A DNA stretch of 60,078 nucleotides, taken from an uncultured Lachnospiraceae bacterium (GTDB lineage: Bacteria; Bacillota; Clostridia; Eubacteriales; Anaerofustaceae). Below the pieces are notes generated by a model. It had not been told where the DNA came from and did no database searches. It saw only the letters and a program-made list of their open reading frames with translations. This document shows, one piece after another, positions 19,489 to 28,453 of the stretch (its first letter is position 1; every line of letters starts with the position of its first letter). The DNA is taken from positions 1 to 60,078 of the forward strand of contig CALWKX010000017.1 of NCBI GenBank assembly GCA_944381375.1, given 5' to 3'. A program made the position numbers and the translations under genes.

Positions 19489-20202
19489 TTAAATTCCGGA
19501 TATATCAGTATCAAGCACATACATTGTAAGAGTTCTTCTGCCAAATTCCAATGCTTCCTGATGTGTAGAATAATAGATGTCAATACGATTTCCCTGTATT
19601 GCGCCTCCTCTATCTTCGACTACAAAAATGCCTGAGTTCGAAGAAGAAGAAAAATAGGGAATATATACTGTAGTTCCAAAGTCATAGCTTGCTGAAGCGG
19701 CTATGGTGTGATTAGCTCTTGGAGTTGTCCCGCTTGCTGTCGTTGATCCGTCGTAAGGCGCGCAGCATATTTCGCATGAACAGTACGCGCTTGCTTCTAC
19801 TTGAATTTGATAATAGTAATAGAAATTCCCGGCGGGAGTGTCGATTATATTCGGGATTACATATGTTGAAGTATCGGCGATAGAAGACGCCGAAACATAT
19901 TCTTCGGAGCTTTCTTCATATTTTATGTATATAACGTCATTATCATTGACTTTCTGGCTTAGCGGGGTATATACTTTGTCGGATGGCCTGAGCGTTATGC
20001 CTGCTTGAGAAAGCGCGTCGGCAATGTCAGCGTCTCCGTAAACGGTTGCTGTGTAATGGTTGTATTCGGATAATATCGTGACAGTTTTTTTTGTTGAATT
20101 ATAATAATCGCAAATAAAATATACGCCAAGTATTATTATTGCTGCCAATATTCCGAATACGCCGGATATTATTATTTTTTTTCTGTGGTCTTTGCGTGCC
20201 AT
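19489..20202 (-). CDS. DUF348 and 3D-domain cell-wall protein
   Basis: The 237-residue protein has an N-terminal membrane anchor (about 9-29), one DUF348 domain (about 38-82, with YGDADIADALSQAGI), and a C-terminal 3D domain (about 130-232) with the three aspartate landmarks, including VVEDRGGAIQGNRIDIYY. The 3D fold is the catalytic part of MltA-type and YabE/YocH/Rpf-like murein enzymes. A cell-wall hydrolase for growth, germination or sporulation is likely. It lacks the G5 domain of full-length YabE-like proteins. Confidence 0.88.
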   Translation of the reverse strand: MARKDHRKKIIISGVFGILAAIIILGVYFICDYYNSTKKTVTILSEYNHYTATVYGDADIADALSQAGITLRPSDKVYTPLSQKVNDNDVIYIKYEESSEEYVSASSIADTSTYVIPNIIDTPAGNFYYYYQIQVEASAYCSCEICCAPYDGSTTASGTTPRANHTIAASASYDFGTTVYIPYFSSSSNSGIFVVEDRGGAIQGNRIDIYYSTHQEALEFGRRTLTMYVLDTDISGI

Positions 20203-20293
20203 GATATAAATTTTACCATATTTTTACAAAGTTTAAGTTCAAAATATTTAAAAATTAAGTATAATTAAAGTGATAAAAATTTAAGGAGAAATT

Positions 20294-20977
20294 ATGAAAT
20301 ACGAAATATTTGGAGATATGCTCCCTGCTGTTGAAATCGAGCTTGATGCTAATGAAAGTATTTATACTCAGTCGGGTGGCATGACATGGATGAGCGAAAG
20401 CGTAAGCATGGAAACCAATATTAAAGGAGGCTTTATGAAAGGGCTCGGCAGAGCCTTCAGCGGAGACAGTTTGTTTATGGCTACTTATACTGCTCAACAA
20501 CCTTCTTCTAAAATAACGGTTTCTTCAACTTTCCCTGGAACTATTCTGCCCGTGGAAATAAATGAGGGGAAATCCTATATATGCCAAAAGGGCGCTTTTC
20601 TCTGCGCACAGCCGACGGTCGATCTTCAGGCGGTATTTACAAAAACTTTTGGCGGAGGTGTATTCGGCGGCGAAGGATTTATACTGCAAAAGCTTTCGGG
20701 GTGCGGATTGGTGTTTGTTGAATTAGATGGAAGCGTCCGCAGGATAGATCTTGCTCCGGGTGAAAAAATAAAGGTAGATACGGGAAATGTCGCGCTGTTT
20801 GAAGAGAGCGTTTCGTACAATATCGAAACTGTCAAAGGCTTCAAAAATATATTATTCGGCGGCGAAGGTCTTTTCCTCACAACGCTTACGGGACCGGGGA
20901 GCGTTTGGCTTCAAACAATGACAGTTGCTAATTTAGCTTCGCGTCTTGTACCTTTCCTGCCGTATAACAATAAATAA
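20294..20977 (+). CDS. AIM24/TIGR00266-family protein
   Basis: The 227-residue protein is a beta-rich AIM24 protein, recognised by the early SGGMTWMSESVSMET region, the GEGFILQKLSGCGLVF stretch near 124-139 and LTGPGSVWLQTM near 202-213. The fold is a trimeric tubby-like barrel; the bacterial function is not known. AAGGAG precedes the ATG. It is a single gene with its own terminator. Confidence 0.88.
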   Translation: MKYEIFGDMLPAVEIELDANESIYTQSGGMTWMSESVSMETNIKGGFMKGLGRAFSGDSLFMATYTAQQPSSKITVSSTFPGTILPVEINEGKSYICQKGAFLCAQPTVDLQAVFTKTFGGGVFGGEGFILQKLSGCGLVFVELDGSVRRIDLAPGEKIKVDTGNVALFEESVSYNIETVKGFKNILFGGEGLFLTTLTGPGSVWLQTMTVANLASRLVPFLPYNNK

Positions 20978-20982
20978 TTAAA

Positions 20983-21014
20983 CAAAAAAACAAAGCTTAT
21001 GCTTTGTTTTTTTG
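20983..21014 (+). terminator. terminator after the AIM24 gene
   Basis: AAAAAAACAAAGC and GCTTTGTTTTTTT form a near-perfect stem with a 4-nt loop right after the stop. It can work in both directions for the converging gene at 21064. Confidence 0.85.
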
Positions 21015-21063
21015 CGTCTTAATTTTTTATGTATGATTTATTTTAATTCAAATGTAAATAAGG

Positions 21064-21789
21064 CTATGATATAAAAATATAAAGCATATTCATTATGAAA
21101 AAAAGCGCTGTAAAAAACAAAAAATTAATTATTGAATATATTTTTCTGCCGAATATTTTTTCCGCTGTTTTAAGCGGAGTATGCTCCGGACCGTAACAGA
21201 TATACATATAATTCGATTTGAGTTTCGTATTAATGAGTGCTACGCTTATAAACAATGCGCTGAAGATTGCAAAGCAGGGTAAAAAACTTGCAATTTTGGG
21301 TCTGAATCCAAAAAACAGCACAGGAATGACCGGAAGCAGTATAAGCAAAGTATGACAGGTATAATATTCTATAGACCGCATATTAATTTTCGGGAATCTT
21401 GCTGCGTCGGCCTCCGGGAAAATCAATGCAAGAAAAGCCGGAATAGGAGAAGCTGCAAATACGTAATTCAGAAGCGTTTCATTCATTGTAACAGAAGCAG
21501 CGCATAGTATCATAAGATTTAAGCTGCATAAGTGAAGAGGCAGAATCGTTTTCGTATCGTAATCTTTGAAAACAAATTTTTTTACAGCCTGCCTGTTTAT
21601 AAGCAAAAACAAGTTAATAAAAGCCAAAAACTTGTATATAATGATGGCAGTTTTGTAATTTAGATTTTTTACGCAAATAAGAAGCAGTGCGCTGGCCGCA
21701 ATGCACATAAAGATTGCCGATATCTGACGCAAATCAAAGAATCCTATTTTTACTGTAGGAGAATAACCTTCTTCTTTAAAAAATTCCAT
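21064..21789 (-). CDS. YwaF-family (TIGR02206) membrane protein
   Basis: The 241-residue protein has about six or seven hydrophobic segments and the family landmarks LPLHLCSLN near 84-92 and KLKSNYMYICYGPEHTPL near 190-207. This is the TIGR02206/YwaF group of integral membrane proteins of unknown function. It is monocistronic. SD is not obvious. Confidence 0.8.
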   Translation of the reverse strand: MEFFKEEGYSPTVKIGFFDLRQISAIFMCIAASALLLICVKNLNYKTAIIIYKFLAFINLFLLINRQAVKKFVFKDYDTKTILPLHLCSLNLMILCAASVTMNETLLNYVFAASPIPAFLALIFPEADAARFPKINMRSIEYYTCHTLLILLPVIPVLFFGFRPKIASFLPCFAIFSALFISVALINTKLKSNYMYICYGPEHTPLKTAEKIFGRKIYSIINFLFFTALFFIMNMLYIFIS

Positions 21790-21885
21790 AGTCGTTAAGT
21801 TGATTTTAAAGTAATTATATTATAACATAATAAGGCATAATAAAGCAGATTATGCATTTATTAATTTTCATACATTTGGTGATTT

Positions 21886-22521
21886 ATGGTAGAATGCGTC
21901 ATCTTTGATTTTGACGGTACGCTTGCTGATACGGAAAAGCACAGTCTTAATATCTATAACAATCTTGCTGAAAAATACGGTTACAATAAATTCACGAAAG
22001 AAGAAGTGGAGGAACTGAAAAAGCTTTCTCCTGCGCAGTTTATTGCGGCTACGAATATACCGTATACCGACATATTCAGGGTGCTCAAAGAAGGTCAGAA
22101 ACTTCTGAAAAAACATATGGATGAGATAAATGCTTATAGTGAAGACATAAAAGTAATTTTATCGGATGTGAAAAGTATCAGCAGAAAAACAGGCATAGTG
22201 TCTTCAAATCTCATTATAAATATAAAAAGTTTTTTGAATAAATACGATATATCCGATTTGGATTTTATCGTTTCCTCGCCGCTTTTCAGCAAAGAAAATA
22301 AAATTAAAAGAATAATAAGACGCTATAGAATCAAACCTGAGCAAATTTTATATATAGGCGATGAGGTCAGAGATATTACCTCATCCCGAAAAGCAGGGGT
22401 AAATATAGCAAGCGCCTCTTGGGGATATAATTCAAAGAATTTACTGATGCAAAACAATCCTGATTTTATAATGGATGATTTGTCTGAGGTCGTTTCCATT
22501 ATAAAGCGTTTGAACGAATAA
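21886..22521 (+). CDS. HAD-superfamily phosphatase (phosphoglycolate phosphatase-like)
   Basis: The 211-residue protein has HAD motif I FDFDGTLADT near 6-15, motif II VSSN near 105-108, and motif IV IGDEVRDI near 153-160, with a helical cap between. These mark the Gph/PGP-like subgroup; the substrate is unknown. SD is weak. The last 23 bp overlap the 3' end of the convergent aroE-aroK gene, so the two mRNAs are complementary at their ends. Confidence 0.88.
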   Translation: MVECVIFDFDGTLADTEKHSLNIYNNLAEKYGYNKFTKEEVEELKKLSPAQFIAATNIPYTDIFRVLKEGQKLLKKHMDEINAYSEDIKVILSDVKSISRKTGIVSSNLIINIKSFLNKYDISDLDFIVSSPLFSKENKIKRIIRRYRIKPEQILYIGDEVRDITSSRKAGVNIASASWGYNSKNLLMQNNPDFIMDDLSEVVSIIKRLNE

Positions 22522-23737
22522 AATCTTTGTATGCCTTAATAATATCAAAAATAACCGTGTCAAAACTGCCTGTGTTGTTTATCTTTACATCCGCAAGCGA
22601 TTCATAGGCGGCTTTTCTTTCTTCATACAGTTTTTGTTTAGACATTCTTTGCAAAACAGGTCTTTTATCTTCATCCAGCAATGATAAATCTCTATGTAAA
22701 TATACAACAAAAGAATGTTGCTTGAGCGCTTCGCATGCGGTTTTTGAGATAATAGCTCCGCCTCCTAAAGAAATCACGTTTCCCTTTTTGCCTAAAAGTG
22801 AATATATTGTCTTTCTTTCTGTTTTTCTGAAACTGCTCTCGCCGTTATTTTTTATTATCTGCTCCGGCGATTTTCCCGTGTTTAGTTTTATTAATTCATC
22901 AGTATCTAAAAATGTTTTTTGAAGTTTTTCGGAAAGCATACGCCCTATTGTGGTTTTACCGCAGCCGGGCATGCCTATCAGTACAATATTGAGGACTTTG
23001 TCAGATATGTATTCAATAATATCTTCTATAACTTCGCTTGGAAGCTTATCATTTCTGAAAAGCTCGCTTGAGCGTTTAGCTTGGGCTGCAAGCATTGGCA
23101 GTCCCGATGATGTTTTTAAGCCGAGACGTTCGGCCTGAATCAGCAGCGGCGTGCGCAGAGGATTGTAAACCACATCTACAACTGCCTCTAAATGAGGAAA
23201 TTGCTTAAGATCAACAAGAACTTCTCCGTTATTCGGGAAAGTGCCTACTGGCGTTGCGTTGACTATTACGTTTGTGTCATTTTGATCATAGCAGTTTTGA
23301 TAATTAACGCTGCTTTTTCTGCCTACATGAATTATTTGCCTTGCTTTGCAAAATTTTGAAGTAAGTCTTACGCTTCTGGAGGTCGCACCTTCTCCCATAA
23401 TCATTACCTTGCGTCCCTCAAACTTTATTCCTGCACGGTGCAAGGTATATATAAAGCCTGATGTGTCCGTGTTGTAAGCGCTCAGACGGCCGTCATTGTT
23501 GATTATTGTGTTGGTGCTCTTTGTAAGGCATACATATTCCGATACGGAATCGCAGTACGGAAGGACGATCTGCTTGTAAGGATTTGTTATATTGATTCCT
23601 TTGAAATCTTTTGCAAGTATAAAACTGCTGAGCTCGTTATGCTTTAGTACTACAAGATCGTATTCATATCCTAAAAAATTATGAATCATCTGAGAATACG
23701 TATACGATAAATCGCCGCCTATCAATGCGTATTTCAA
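22499..23737 (-). CDS. aroEK: fused shikimate dehydrogenase and shikimate kinase
   Basis: This 412-residue protein joins two enzymes. Residues 1-240 are shikimate dehydrogenase: GINITNPYKQ near 48-57 (substrate lysine), STNTI, and NAD(P) segment MIMGEGATSRS near 112-122. Residues from about 247 are shikimate kinase: P-loop GMPGCGKTTIGR, DTDELI and LGGGAII. It therefore turns dehydroshikimate into shikimate 3-phosphate. The dehydrogenase start is short, without the usual N-terminal lead. It overlaps chorismate mutase by 4 bp (ATGA). It is the last gene of the aro operon. Confidence 0.93.
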   Translation of the reverse strand: MKYALIGGDLSYTYSQMIHNFLGYEYDLVVLKHNELSSFILAKDFKGINITNPYKQIVLPYCDSVSEYVCLTKSTNTIINNDGRLSAYNTDTSGFIYTLHRAGIKFEGRKVMIMGEGATSRSVRLTSKFCKARQIIHVGRKSSVNYQNCYDQNDTNVIVNATPVGTFPNNGEVLVDLKQFPHLEAVVDVVYNPLRTPLLIQAERLGLKTSSGLPMLAAQAKRSSELFRNDKLPSEVIEDIIEYISDKVLNIVLIGMPGCGKTTIGRMLSEKLQKTFLDTDELIKLNTGKSPEQIIKNNGESSFRKTERKTIYSLLGKKGNVISLGGGAIISKTACEALKQHSFVVYLHRDLSLLDEDKRPVLQRMSKQKLYEERKAAYESLADVKINNTGSFDTVIFDIIKAYKDFIRSNAL

Positions 23738-24015
23738 GGGTTGTCTCCTTTTGTTTTTATTATTTTTTTCTGGTAATCCTTGCTGAGCTGCATTATCAAG
23801 ATAAATAATTTTTCCGCATATTGCGTTATGCGTGGGTCTGAAATTTTTTGTACTCTCTTAATTATTTGCGTTTCTCTTTCAGCGCAGTATATATCTTCGC
23901 TGTTTTCTTTTTTTATCATGGCTATTTCTGCGCATATATCCATACGCCTGGAAAAAAGCTTTAATATTTCTTTATCAAGTATGTCGATTTGTTCGCGGCA
24001 ATCGTTTATATCCAT
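23734..24015 (-). CDS. chorismate mutase (AroQ class)
   Basis: The 93-residue all-helical protein fits monofunctional AroQ mutases, with REQIDILDKEILKLFSRRM near 7-25 and a downstream helix carrying ERETQIIKRV. It rearranges chorismate to prephenate, leading to Phe and Tyr. It is not fused to prephenate dehydratase or to DAHP synthase, as in some relatives. Start overlaps the aroC stop by one base (TAATG). Confidence 0.85.
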   Translation of the reverse strand: MDINDCREQIDILDKEILKLFSRRMDICAEIAMIKKENSEDIYCAERETQIIKRVQKISDPRITQYAEKLFILIMQLSKDYQKKIIKTKGDNP

Positions 24016-25094
24016 TACATTCCTTTAAAAACTGCATTAGCTACGGCAAGCGCCGCGGCCGCTTCTATGCATGCCGCTGCTCGCGGAACTATACAGCAAT
24101 CAAACCGTCCTTTGAGAGTTATTTGCGTGTTAGTATTTTGTTTTAAATTTATACTTTTTTGTGCGCGGTCTATTGAAGGCACAGGCTTTACAGCTGTATT
24201 GAATATTATGGGCATTCCTGTGGAAAGCCCTCCCAGAATACCTCCGGAATTGTTGGAAAGAGTTTTTACGATGCCATTCTCGTAGTGATATTCATCGTTA
24301 TATTCACTTGCAAACATTCGGGATGATGCAAATCCAGCTCCGAATTCTATGCCCTTTACGGCAGGCACGGCAAATACTGCCTGTGCAATGCGGTTTTCCA
24401 GCCCGTCGAATACGGGCGAGCCCAAACCCGGTTTCAGACCTATTATACAACATTCAATACTCCCGCCGATGGAATCATGACTATTTTGGGCTTTTTTTAT
24501 TTCATCAAGCATAAGCCGTCCCTTTTCTTCATTGAGCACGGGGAATTTTTTTTGCGATAAACTTGTAACAGTTTGTTTTGATATGTCAATACCGAATTTA
24601 TTATCACATACATTCCCTATGGAACTGATGTGTGATGCTATATATATATTTTTTTGCGCGAGCGCCTGCATGAGTACTGCTCCGGCAAAACATAAGGCGG
24701 CTGTGAGTCTTGCGGAAAAATGTCCGCCGCCTCTGTAGTCTTCATAGCCTGAATACTTTACATACGCCGGATAATCAGCATGTGACGGGCGCGGCGTATA
24801 CCTAAGCGTCTCATAATCCGCGCTTTCAGCGTTTTCATTTTTTATTATACAACTGATAGGAGAGCCGCAGGTAGTATCATTTATCAGCCCTGATAATATT
24901 AACGGCTCATCGCTTTCCCTTCTTGGAGTAGAGTATATATCGTTAGATGGTTTTCTTCGCTGCATAAAATTTCGTATTTTATTAATATCAATATATATTC
25001 CGGCGTCAAGTCCGTCAATGACAGCTCCTATAAAGTCGCTGTGAGATTGACCAAATAATGTTACTTTTACATTGTCACCGTAGCTAAACGACAT
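24015..25094 (-). CDS. aroC: chorismate synthase
   Basis: The 359-residue protein has FGQSHSDFIGAVIDGLDAG near 13-31 (FMN/EPSP region), RPSHADYPAYVKY near 102-114 and EYRGGGH-type YEDYRGGGHFSARLTAA near 117-133. It removes phosphate from EPSP to give chorismate using reduced FMN. It overlaps aroA by 11 bp at its start. Length agrees with the family. Confidence 0.96.
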   Translation of the reverse strand: MSFSYGDNVKVTLFGQSHSDFIGAVIDGLDAGIYIDINKIRNFMQRRKPSNDIYSTPRRESDEPLILSGLINDTTCGSPISCIIKNENAESADYETLRYTPRPSHADYPAYVKYSGYEDYRGGGHFSARLTAALCFAGAVLMQALAQKNIYIASHISSIGNVCDNKFGIDISKQTVTSLSQKKFPVLNEEKGRLMLDEIKKAQNSHDSIGGSIECCIIGLKPGLGSPVFDGLENRIAQAVFAVPAVKGIEFGAGFASSRMFASEYNDEYHYENGIVKTLSNNSGGILGGLSTGMPIIFNTAVKPVPSIDRAQKSINLKQNTNTQITLKGRFDCCIVPRAAACIEAAAALAVANAVFKGM

Positions 25095-26304
25095 CTGCTG
25101 TGCCTCCGAGTGATTGATAATCCTTTAAAAAATCAGGATATGATTTGCTAACAGATTCAAAACCTTCGATTTCAACGGCTTCTTTGCATATAGCGGATGA
25201 CACGGCGAGACTCATGGCGATCCTGTGATCATCAAAGCATGATGTTTTTCCGCCCTGAAGGCTTCCGGTTCCGTTAACAACAAGCGCATCGCTTTGTGCG
25301 CATATATCGGCTCCTATTGACGAAAACGCACTCTTTAATGCGTTTATTCTATTGCTTTCTTTATATTTGAGTTTTGATATATTTTCTATAATTACGGTTT
25401 TTTTCGCAGAACATGCAGCCGCGCATAGCGCAGGCACTGAGTCGGGACATTCTCCGCAGTCAAGACGAACGGATTTTTCAGTATTGATCAAATGCAGCAT
25501 GTTTTTTATTCTTTCGTCAGGCTGGAAAGAATTGTGTTCCAAATTAAGCAAATCAATATTGCTTCCCATAAAGTTGGCTGCCAGCCAAAAACATGCGGAT
25601 GACCAATCCGCCTGAGCTGATATTTTTTCTGGGGAAATGTATTTTTCCGTTTGCCTTAAGATAAATCCGTTTTTTGAAGATATGGCATTTACGCCGAAAA
25701 GGCGCATAACGTTAAGCGTCAGAGATATGTAACTGGGCGATTCGGCGTTTGCCGTACTTGTCATTATAGCGCTTTCGCCATTTAATGCGGCAAGGCTCAT
25801 CAGAAAAGAACTGACAATCTGCGTCGTTACTGCCTGGCTTACGTGATATACTCCGCTTTTAAGCCGGCCTTCAACTGTAAGCGGCAGTTTATTGCCTTTT
25901 ATATGAAGACCCTTTGATTTGAGAACACTAATCATTTCGTCAATAGGCCTCTCGGAAAGCTGTCTGTTGCCTTTCAGCAAAGTTTTGTTGCATAAGACAG
26001 GAGCCAAAGACATCATAAAGCGAAGCGTAGATGCGCTGCCTGAACAGTCTATTTCAGCATAGCAGGTTTCTTTTACTATAGGAAATACAATGATGTTGTT
26101 ATTATTTATAATTATTTCAGCGCCGAGAGCTTTAAGCGCGGATATCGTTGCCTTGATATCGTCGCATAGTTTACCGCAGAAAGCAATTTGAGTAGATTTG
26201 TCAGACAGACAAGCGCATATCAGCGTTCTGTGAAGATACGATTTGGATGATGGAATACGCAAGCCGCCCTTAAGAAACTTCCCCGGTTCAAATCTTACAA
26301 TCAT
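25084..26304 (-). CDS. aroA: EPSP synthase (3-phosphoshikimate 1-carboxyvinyltransferase)
   Basis: The 406-residue protein shows IPSSKSYLHRTLI near 18-30, NRQLSERPI near 97-105 and SDALVVNGTG with DHRIAMSLAV near 369-378. It joins PEP to shikimate 3-phosphate. The glyphosate region reads LRFMMSLAP, with a Gly-to-Ser-like SGSASTLRFM variant (GSAST instead of GNAGT), as in class II-type enzymes. aroB ends directly before it (TAA ATG), giving tight coupling. Confidence 0.95.
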   Translation of the reverse strand: MIVRFEPGKFLKGGLRIPSSKSYLHRTLICACLSDKSTQIAFCGKLCDDIKATISALKALGAEIIINNNNIIVFPIVKETCYAEIDCSGSASTLRFMMSLAPVLCNKTLLKGNRQLSERPIDEMISVLKSKGLHIKGNKLPLTVEGRLKSGVYHVSQAVTTQIVSSFLMSLAALNGESAIMTSTANAESPSYISLTLNVMRLFGVNAISSKNGFILRQTEKYISPEKISAQADWSSACFWLAANFMGSNIDLLNLEHNSFQPDERIKNMLHLINTEKSVRLDCGECPDSVPALCAAACSAKKTVIIENISKLKYKESNRINALKSAFSSIGADICAQSDALVVNGTGSLQGGKTSCFDDHRIAMSLAVSSAICKEAVEIEGFESVSKSYPDFLKDYQSLGGTADVV

Positions 26305-27369
26305 TTAATCCCTGCACGCTGAAGATAATAATTTATAGAGTTCTTCCTTTGTCATTTTGACAGTTTGCGTGTTTGCCAATCCCTTCGGCAATGTTATTAA
26401 AATACCGCCGTCAGTACGCTTTTTGTCATAAAACACTTGATTTATTATTTGTTCAGAGCTGTAATCGGTTTTTACGGGCAGCGAATATTGCAAAAGTATT
26501 TTTTTGATCCTTTCTGCAAAATTTTTATTGCATAATCCCGCTGATAAAGCTGCGTTTATGGTCATATTCAAACCAATGCTGACAGCATCTCCATGCGGTA
26601 TTTTACCTTTTGACAGTTTCTCCAAAGCGTGCGCTACAGTATGGCCGAGGTTGAGTTTCGTACGTATCCCGTTATCATATTCGTCTTTCTCAATAAAATA
26701 TTTTTTTACTTCAAGACATTTTTTTACGAGAGGGGCGCAATTATCAGCATTGATTCCTTGTTTGAGCATTTCTATAATTGTTTCGTTTGCGATTATTCCG
26801 CATTTTACTGCTTCAGCTATGCCTTGAGAAAATTGTTTATTGCTTAGGCTTTTAAAACATTCACAGTCAATGATAACGGATACAGGTTGATGAAAACTGC
26901 CCACGGCATTCTTTATATTATCAAAATTTATTGCAGTTTTTCCGCCAATACATGCGTCAACAGCGCTTAAGGTAGTTGTAGGAACGATAGCATAGTCTAT
27001 TCCTCGCATGTAGATCGATGCCGCAAAGCCCGCCAAATCGGAGCATATGCCTCCGCCGAGGGCAATTATAATGTCTTCACGAGTAGTTCCTATGCTCAGC
27101 AAAAAGCGTATAAGCCGTTCTGTTTCATAAAAATTTTTGCTTTTCTCTTCAGCCTTGATTGCATATATGAAAACAGCAAAACCTTTGTTTTCGAGCGAGT
27201 ATTTTATCTTTTGAGCATAAAGATCTGTAACGGATGAATCGCATACGATAATAGCTTTACCCGTTTTGCTTATGTCGCTGAGCGTTGTCCCAGTGTCTTT
27301 CAGTATATCGTTACCTATTGTTACGTTATATTTTTTGGATGTATTGATTGTTAAAATATCATGTATCAT
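26305..27369 (-). CDS. aroB: 3-dehydroquinate synthase
   Basis: The 354-residue protein has the NAD motif ALGGGICSDLAGFAAS near 103-118, the IPTTTLSAVDACIGGK near 129-144, and the metal-binding NLGHTVAHALE near 240-250. It cyclises DAHP to 3-dehydroquinate. ATGA overlap with aroF and direct abutment with aroA show one operon. Length and motifs are complete. Confidence 0.96.
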   Translation of the reverse strand: MIHDILTINTSKKYNVTIGNDILKDTGTTLSDISKTGKAIIVCDSSVTDLYAQKIKYSLENKGFAVFIYAIKAEEKSKNFYETERLIRFLLSIGTTREDIIIALGGGICSDLAGFAASIYMRGIDYAIVPTTTLSAVDACIGGKTAINFDNIKNAVGSFHQPVSVIIDCECFKSLSNKQFSQGIAEAVKCGIIANETIIEMLKQGINADNCAPLVKKCLEVKKYFIEKDEYDNGIRTKLNLGHTVAHALEKLSKGKIPHGDAVSIGLNMTINAALSAGLCNKNFAERIKKILLQYSLPVKTDYSSEQIINQVFYDKKRTDGGILITLPKGLANTQTVKMTKEELYKLLSSACRD

Positions 27370-28199
27370 ATGTTTATTCCTCTCGGTTTATAACAGCAGG
27401 GAAGTATATTATTTGTTTTCAAAACTATTTGTTTAAATTCTTCCGGAGTGATGGATTCCTCTCCGTCGCACAGAGCCGTTTTAGGATCAGGATGAACCTC
27501 GATCATCAAGCCATCGCAGCCTGCCGCTGCTGCTGCAAGCGATACGGGCAATATCAGCGATGCGCTTCCTGTTGCATGAGAAGGGTCAACTATTATAGGA
27601 AGATGTGAAATTTGTTTTATAACAGGCACGCTTGATATATCGAGGGTGTTTCGCGTTTCCGTTTCAAACGTTCTGATACCTCTTTCGCATAATATGACAT
27701 TTTCGTTTCCCTCCGCCATTATGTATTCAGCGCTCAATAAAAGCTCTCTGATAGTATTGGCAAATCCTCTTTTTAAAAGTATGGGTTTATTGCATTTACC
27801 GAGCTGTTTGAGTAAGGGAAAATTCTGCATATTTCTTGCTCCGACCTGTATTACATCAATGCCTTCGAAAAAATCGAGATCTCCTATCTGCACTATTTCC
27901 GTTACTACAGGCAGCCCTGATGCTTTGCCTGCTTTTGCCAGTAGTCTTAGTCCCTCTTTGCCTAACCCTTGAAAGTCATAAGGCGATGTCCTCGGCTTGT
28001 ACGCTCCGCCTCGAAGAAGCGTCGCGCCTGCTTTTTTTACTTCTTGAGCAGTAGCGAATATTTGTTCATAAGATTCTACACTGCACGGGCCTGCGATATA
28101 TGCGAAATCGCCGTTTCCGATTGCAGTGTTTCCTATTTTTATTTTACTGTATCCTTTATCGGTTTTCAGCGCGGTATGAATAAGACTGTACGTGTCCAT
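27366..28199 (-). CDS. aroF: DAHP synthase, type I-beta
   Basis: The 277-residue barrel carries YIAGPCSVES near 33-42, GGAYKPRTSPY near 64-74, LLKRGFA and DPSHATGS near 205-212. These are the KDOPS-like (I-beta) landmarks. It condenses PEP and erythrose 4-phosphate, the first step of the aromatic pathway. It lacks both the N-terminal ferredoxin-like regulatory domain of Thermotoga and a fused chorismate mutase, so feedback control must come from elsewhere. It is the first gene of the operon, with a consensus promoter. Confidence 0.94.
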   Translation of the reverse strand: MDTYSLIHTALKTDKGYSKIKIGNTAIGNGDFAYIAGPCSVESYEQIFATAQEVKKAGATLLRGGAYKPRTSPYDFQGLGKEGLRLLAKAGKASGLPVVTEIVQIGDLDFFEGIDVIQVGARNMQNFPLLKQLGKCNKPILLKRGFANTIRELLLSAEYIMAEGNENVILCERGIRTFETETRNTLDISSVPVIKQISHLPIIVDPSHATGSASLILPVSLAAAAAGCDGLMIEVHPDPKTALCDGEESITPEEFKQIVLKTNNILPCCYKPRGINI

Positions 28200-28215
28200 A
28201 AAAATCTCCGTTTTT

Positions 28216-28244
28216 ATTTTACAGCTTCAACAGCGGCGGGTCAA
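28216..28244 (-). promoter_or_regulatory. sigma-A type promoter of the aro operon
   Basis: On the minus strand TTGACC (28239-28244) is followed after exactly 17 nt by TAAAAT (28216-28221). AACGGAGA and the aroF ATG follow at 28199. No T-box, trp-type leader or terminator is visible between promoter and start codon. Confidence 0.8.
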
Positions 28245-28260
28245 TAAAAACAGAAGAGTC

Positions 28261-28443
28261 TTAATTAACTAGAACATATACGTAAGGGTCTATTTTGTGT
28301 ATAGTAGAAAAAGTAACTTTGGAAAGAGCCAAAGCTACTTCCTCCGCACATTTTATGTCTTTTGCTTTGTAGGTTAATACGCCTGAGGTGCTTATAACGT
28401 TTTTGCCTGTATATATCACGGCAATTATTTGTTTTTTGTCCAT
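28261..28443 (-). CDS. small YIEGIA-partner (capping complex subunit-like) protein
   Basis: The 60-residue protein (MDKKQIIAVIYTG, then KAKDIKCAEEVALALSKV) resembles the small proteins annotated as capping complex subunits for YIEGIA, which lie next to YIEGIA genes in spore formers. Basis is gene adjacency, size and a beta-alpha-beta-like pattern; there is no diagnostic motif. It is 10 nt after the YIEGIA gene, within the M23-YIEGIA transcript. SD ATATAATATATGG region is weak. Confidence 0.6.
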   Translation of the reverse strand: MDKKQIIAVIYTGKNVISTSGVLTYKAKDIKCAEEVALALSKVTFSTIHKIDPYVYVLVN

Positions 28444-28453
28444 ATATTATATC

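Noticed and set aside
28200-28260. Possible T-box or trp-type leader before aroF
   Set aside because: Only about 60 nt, no terminator hairpin, no specifier or leader codons; a plain promoter explains it.
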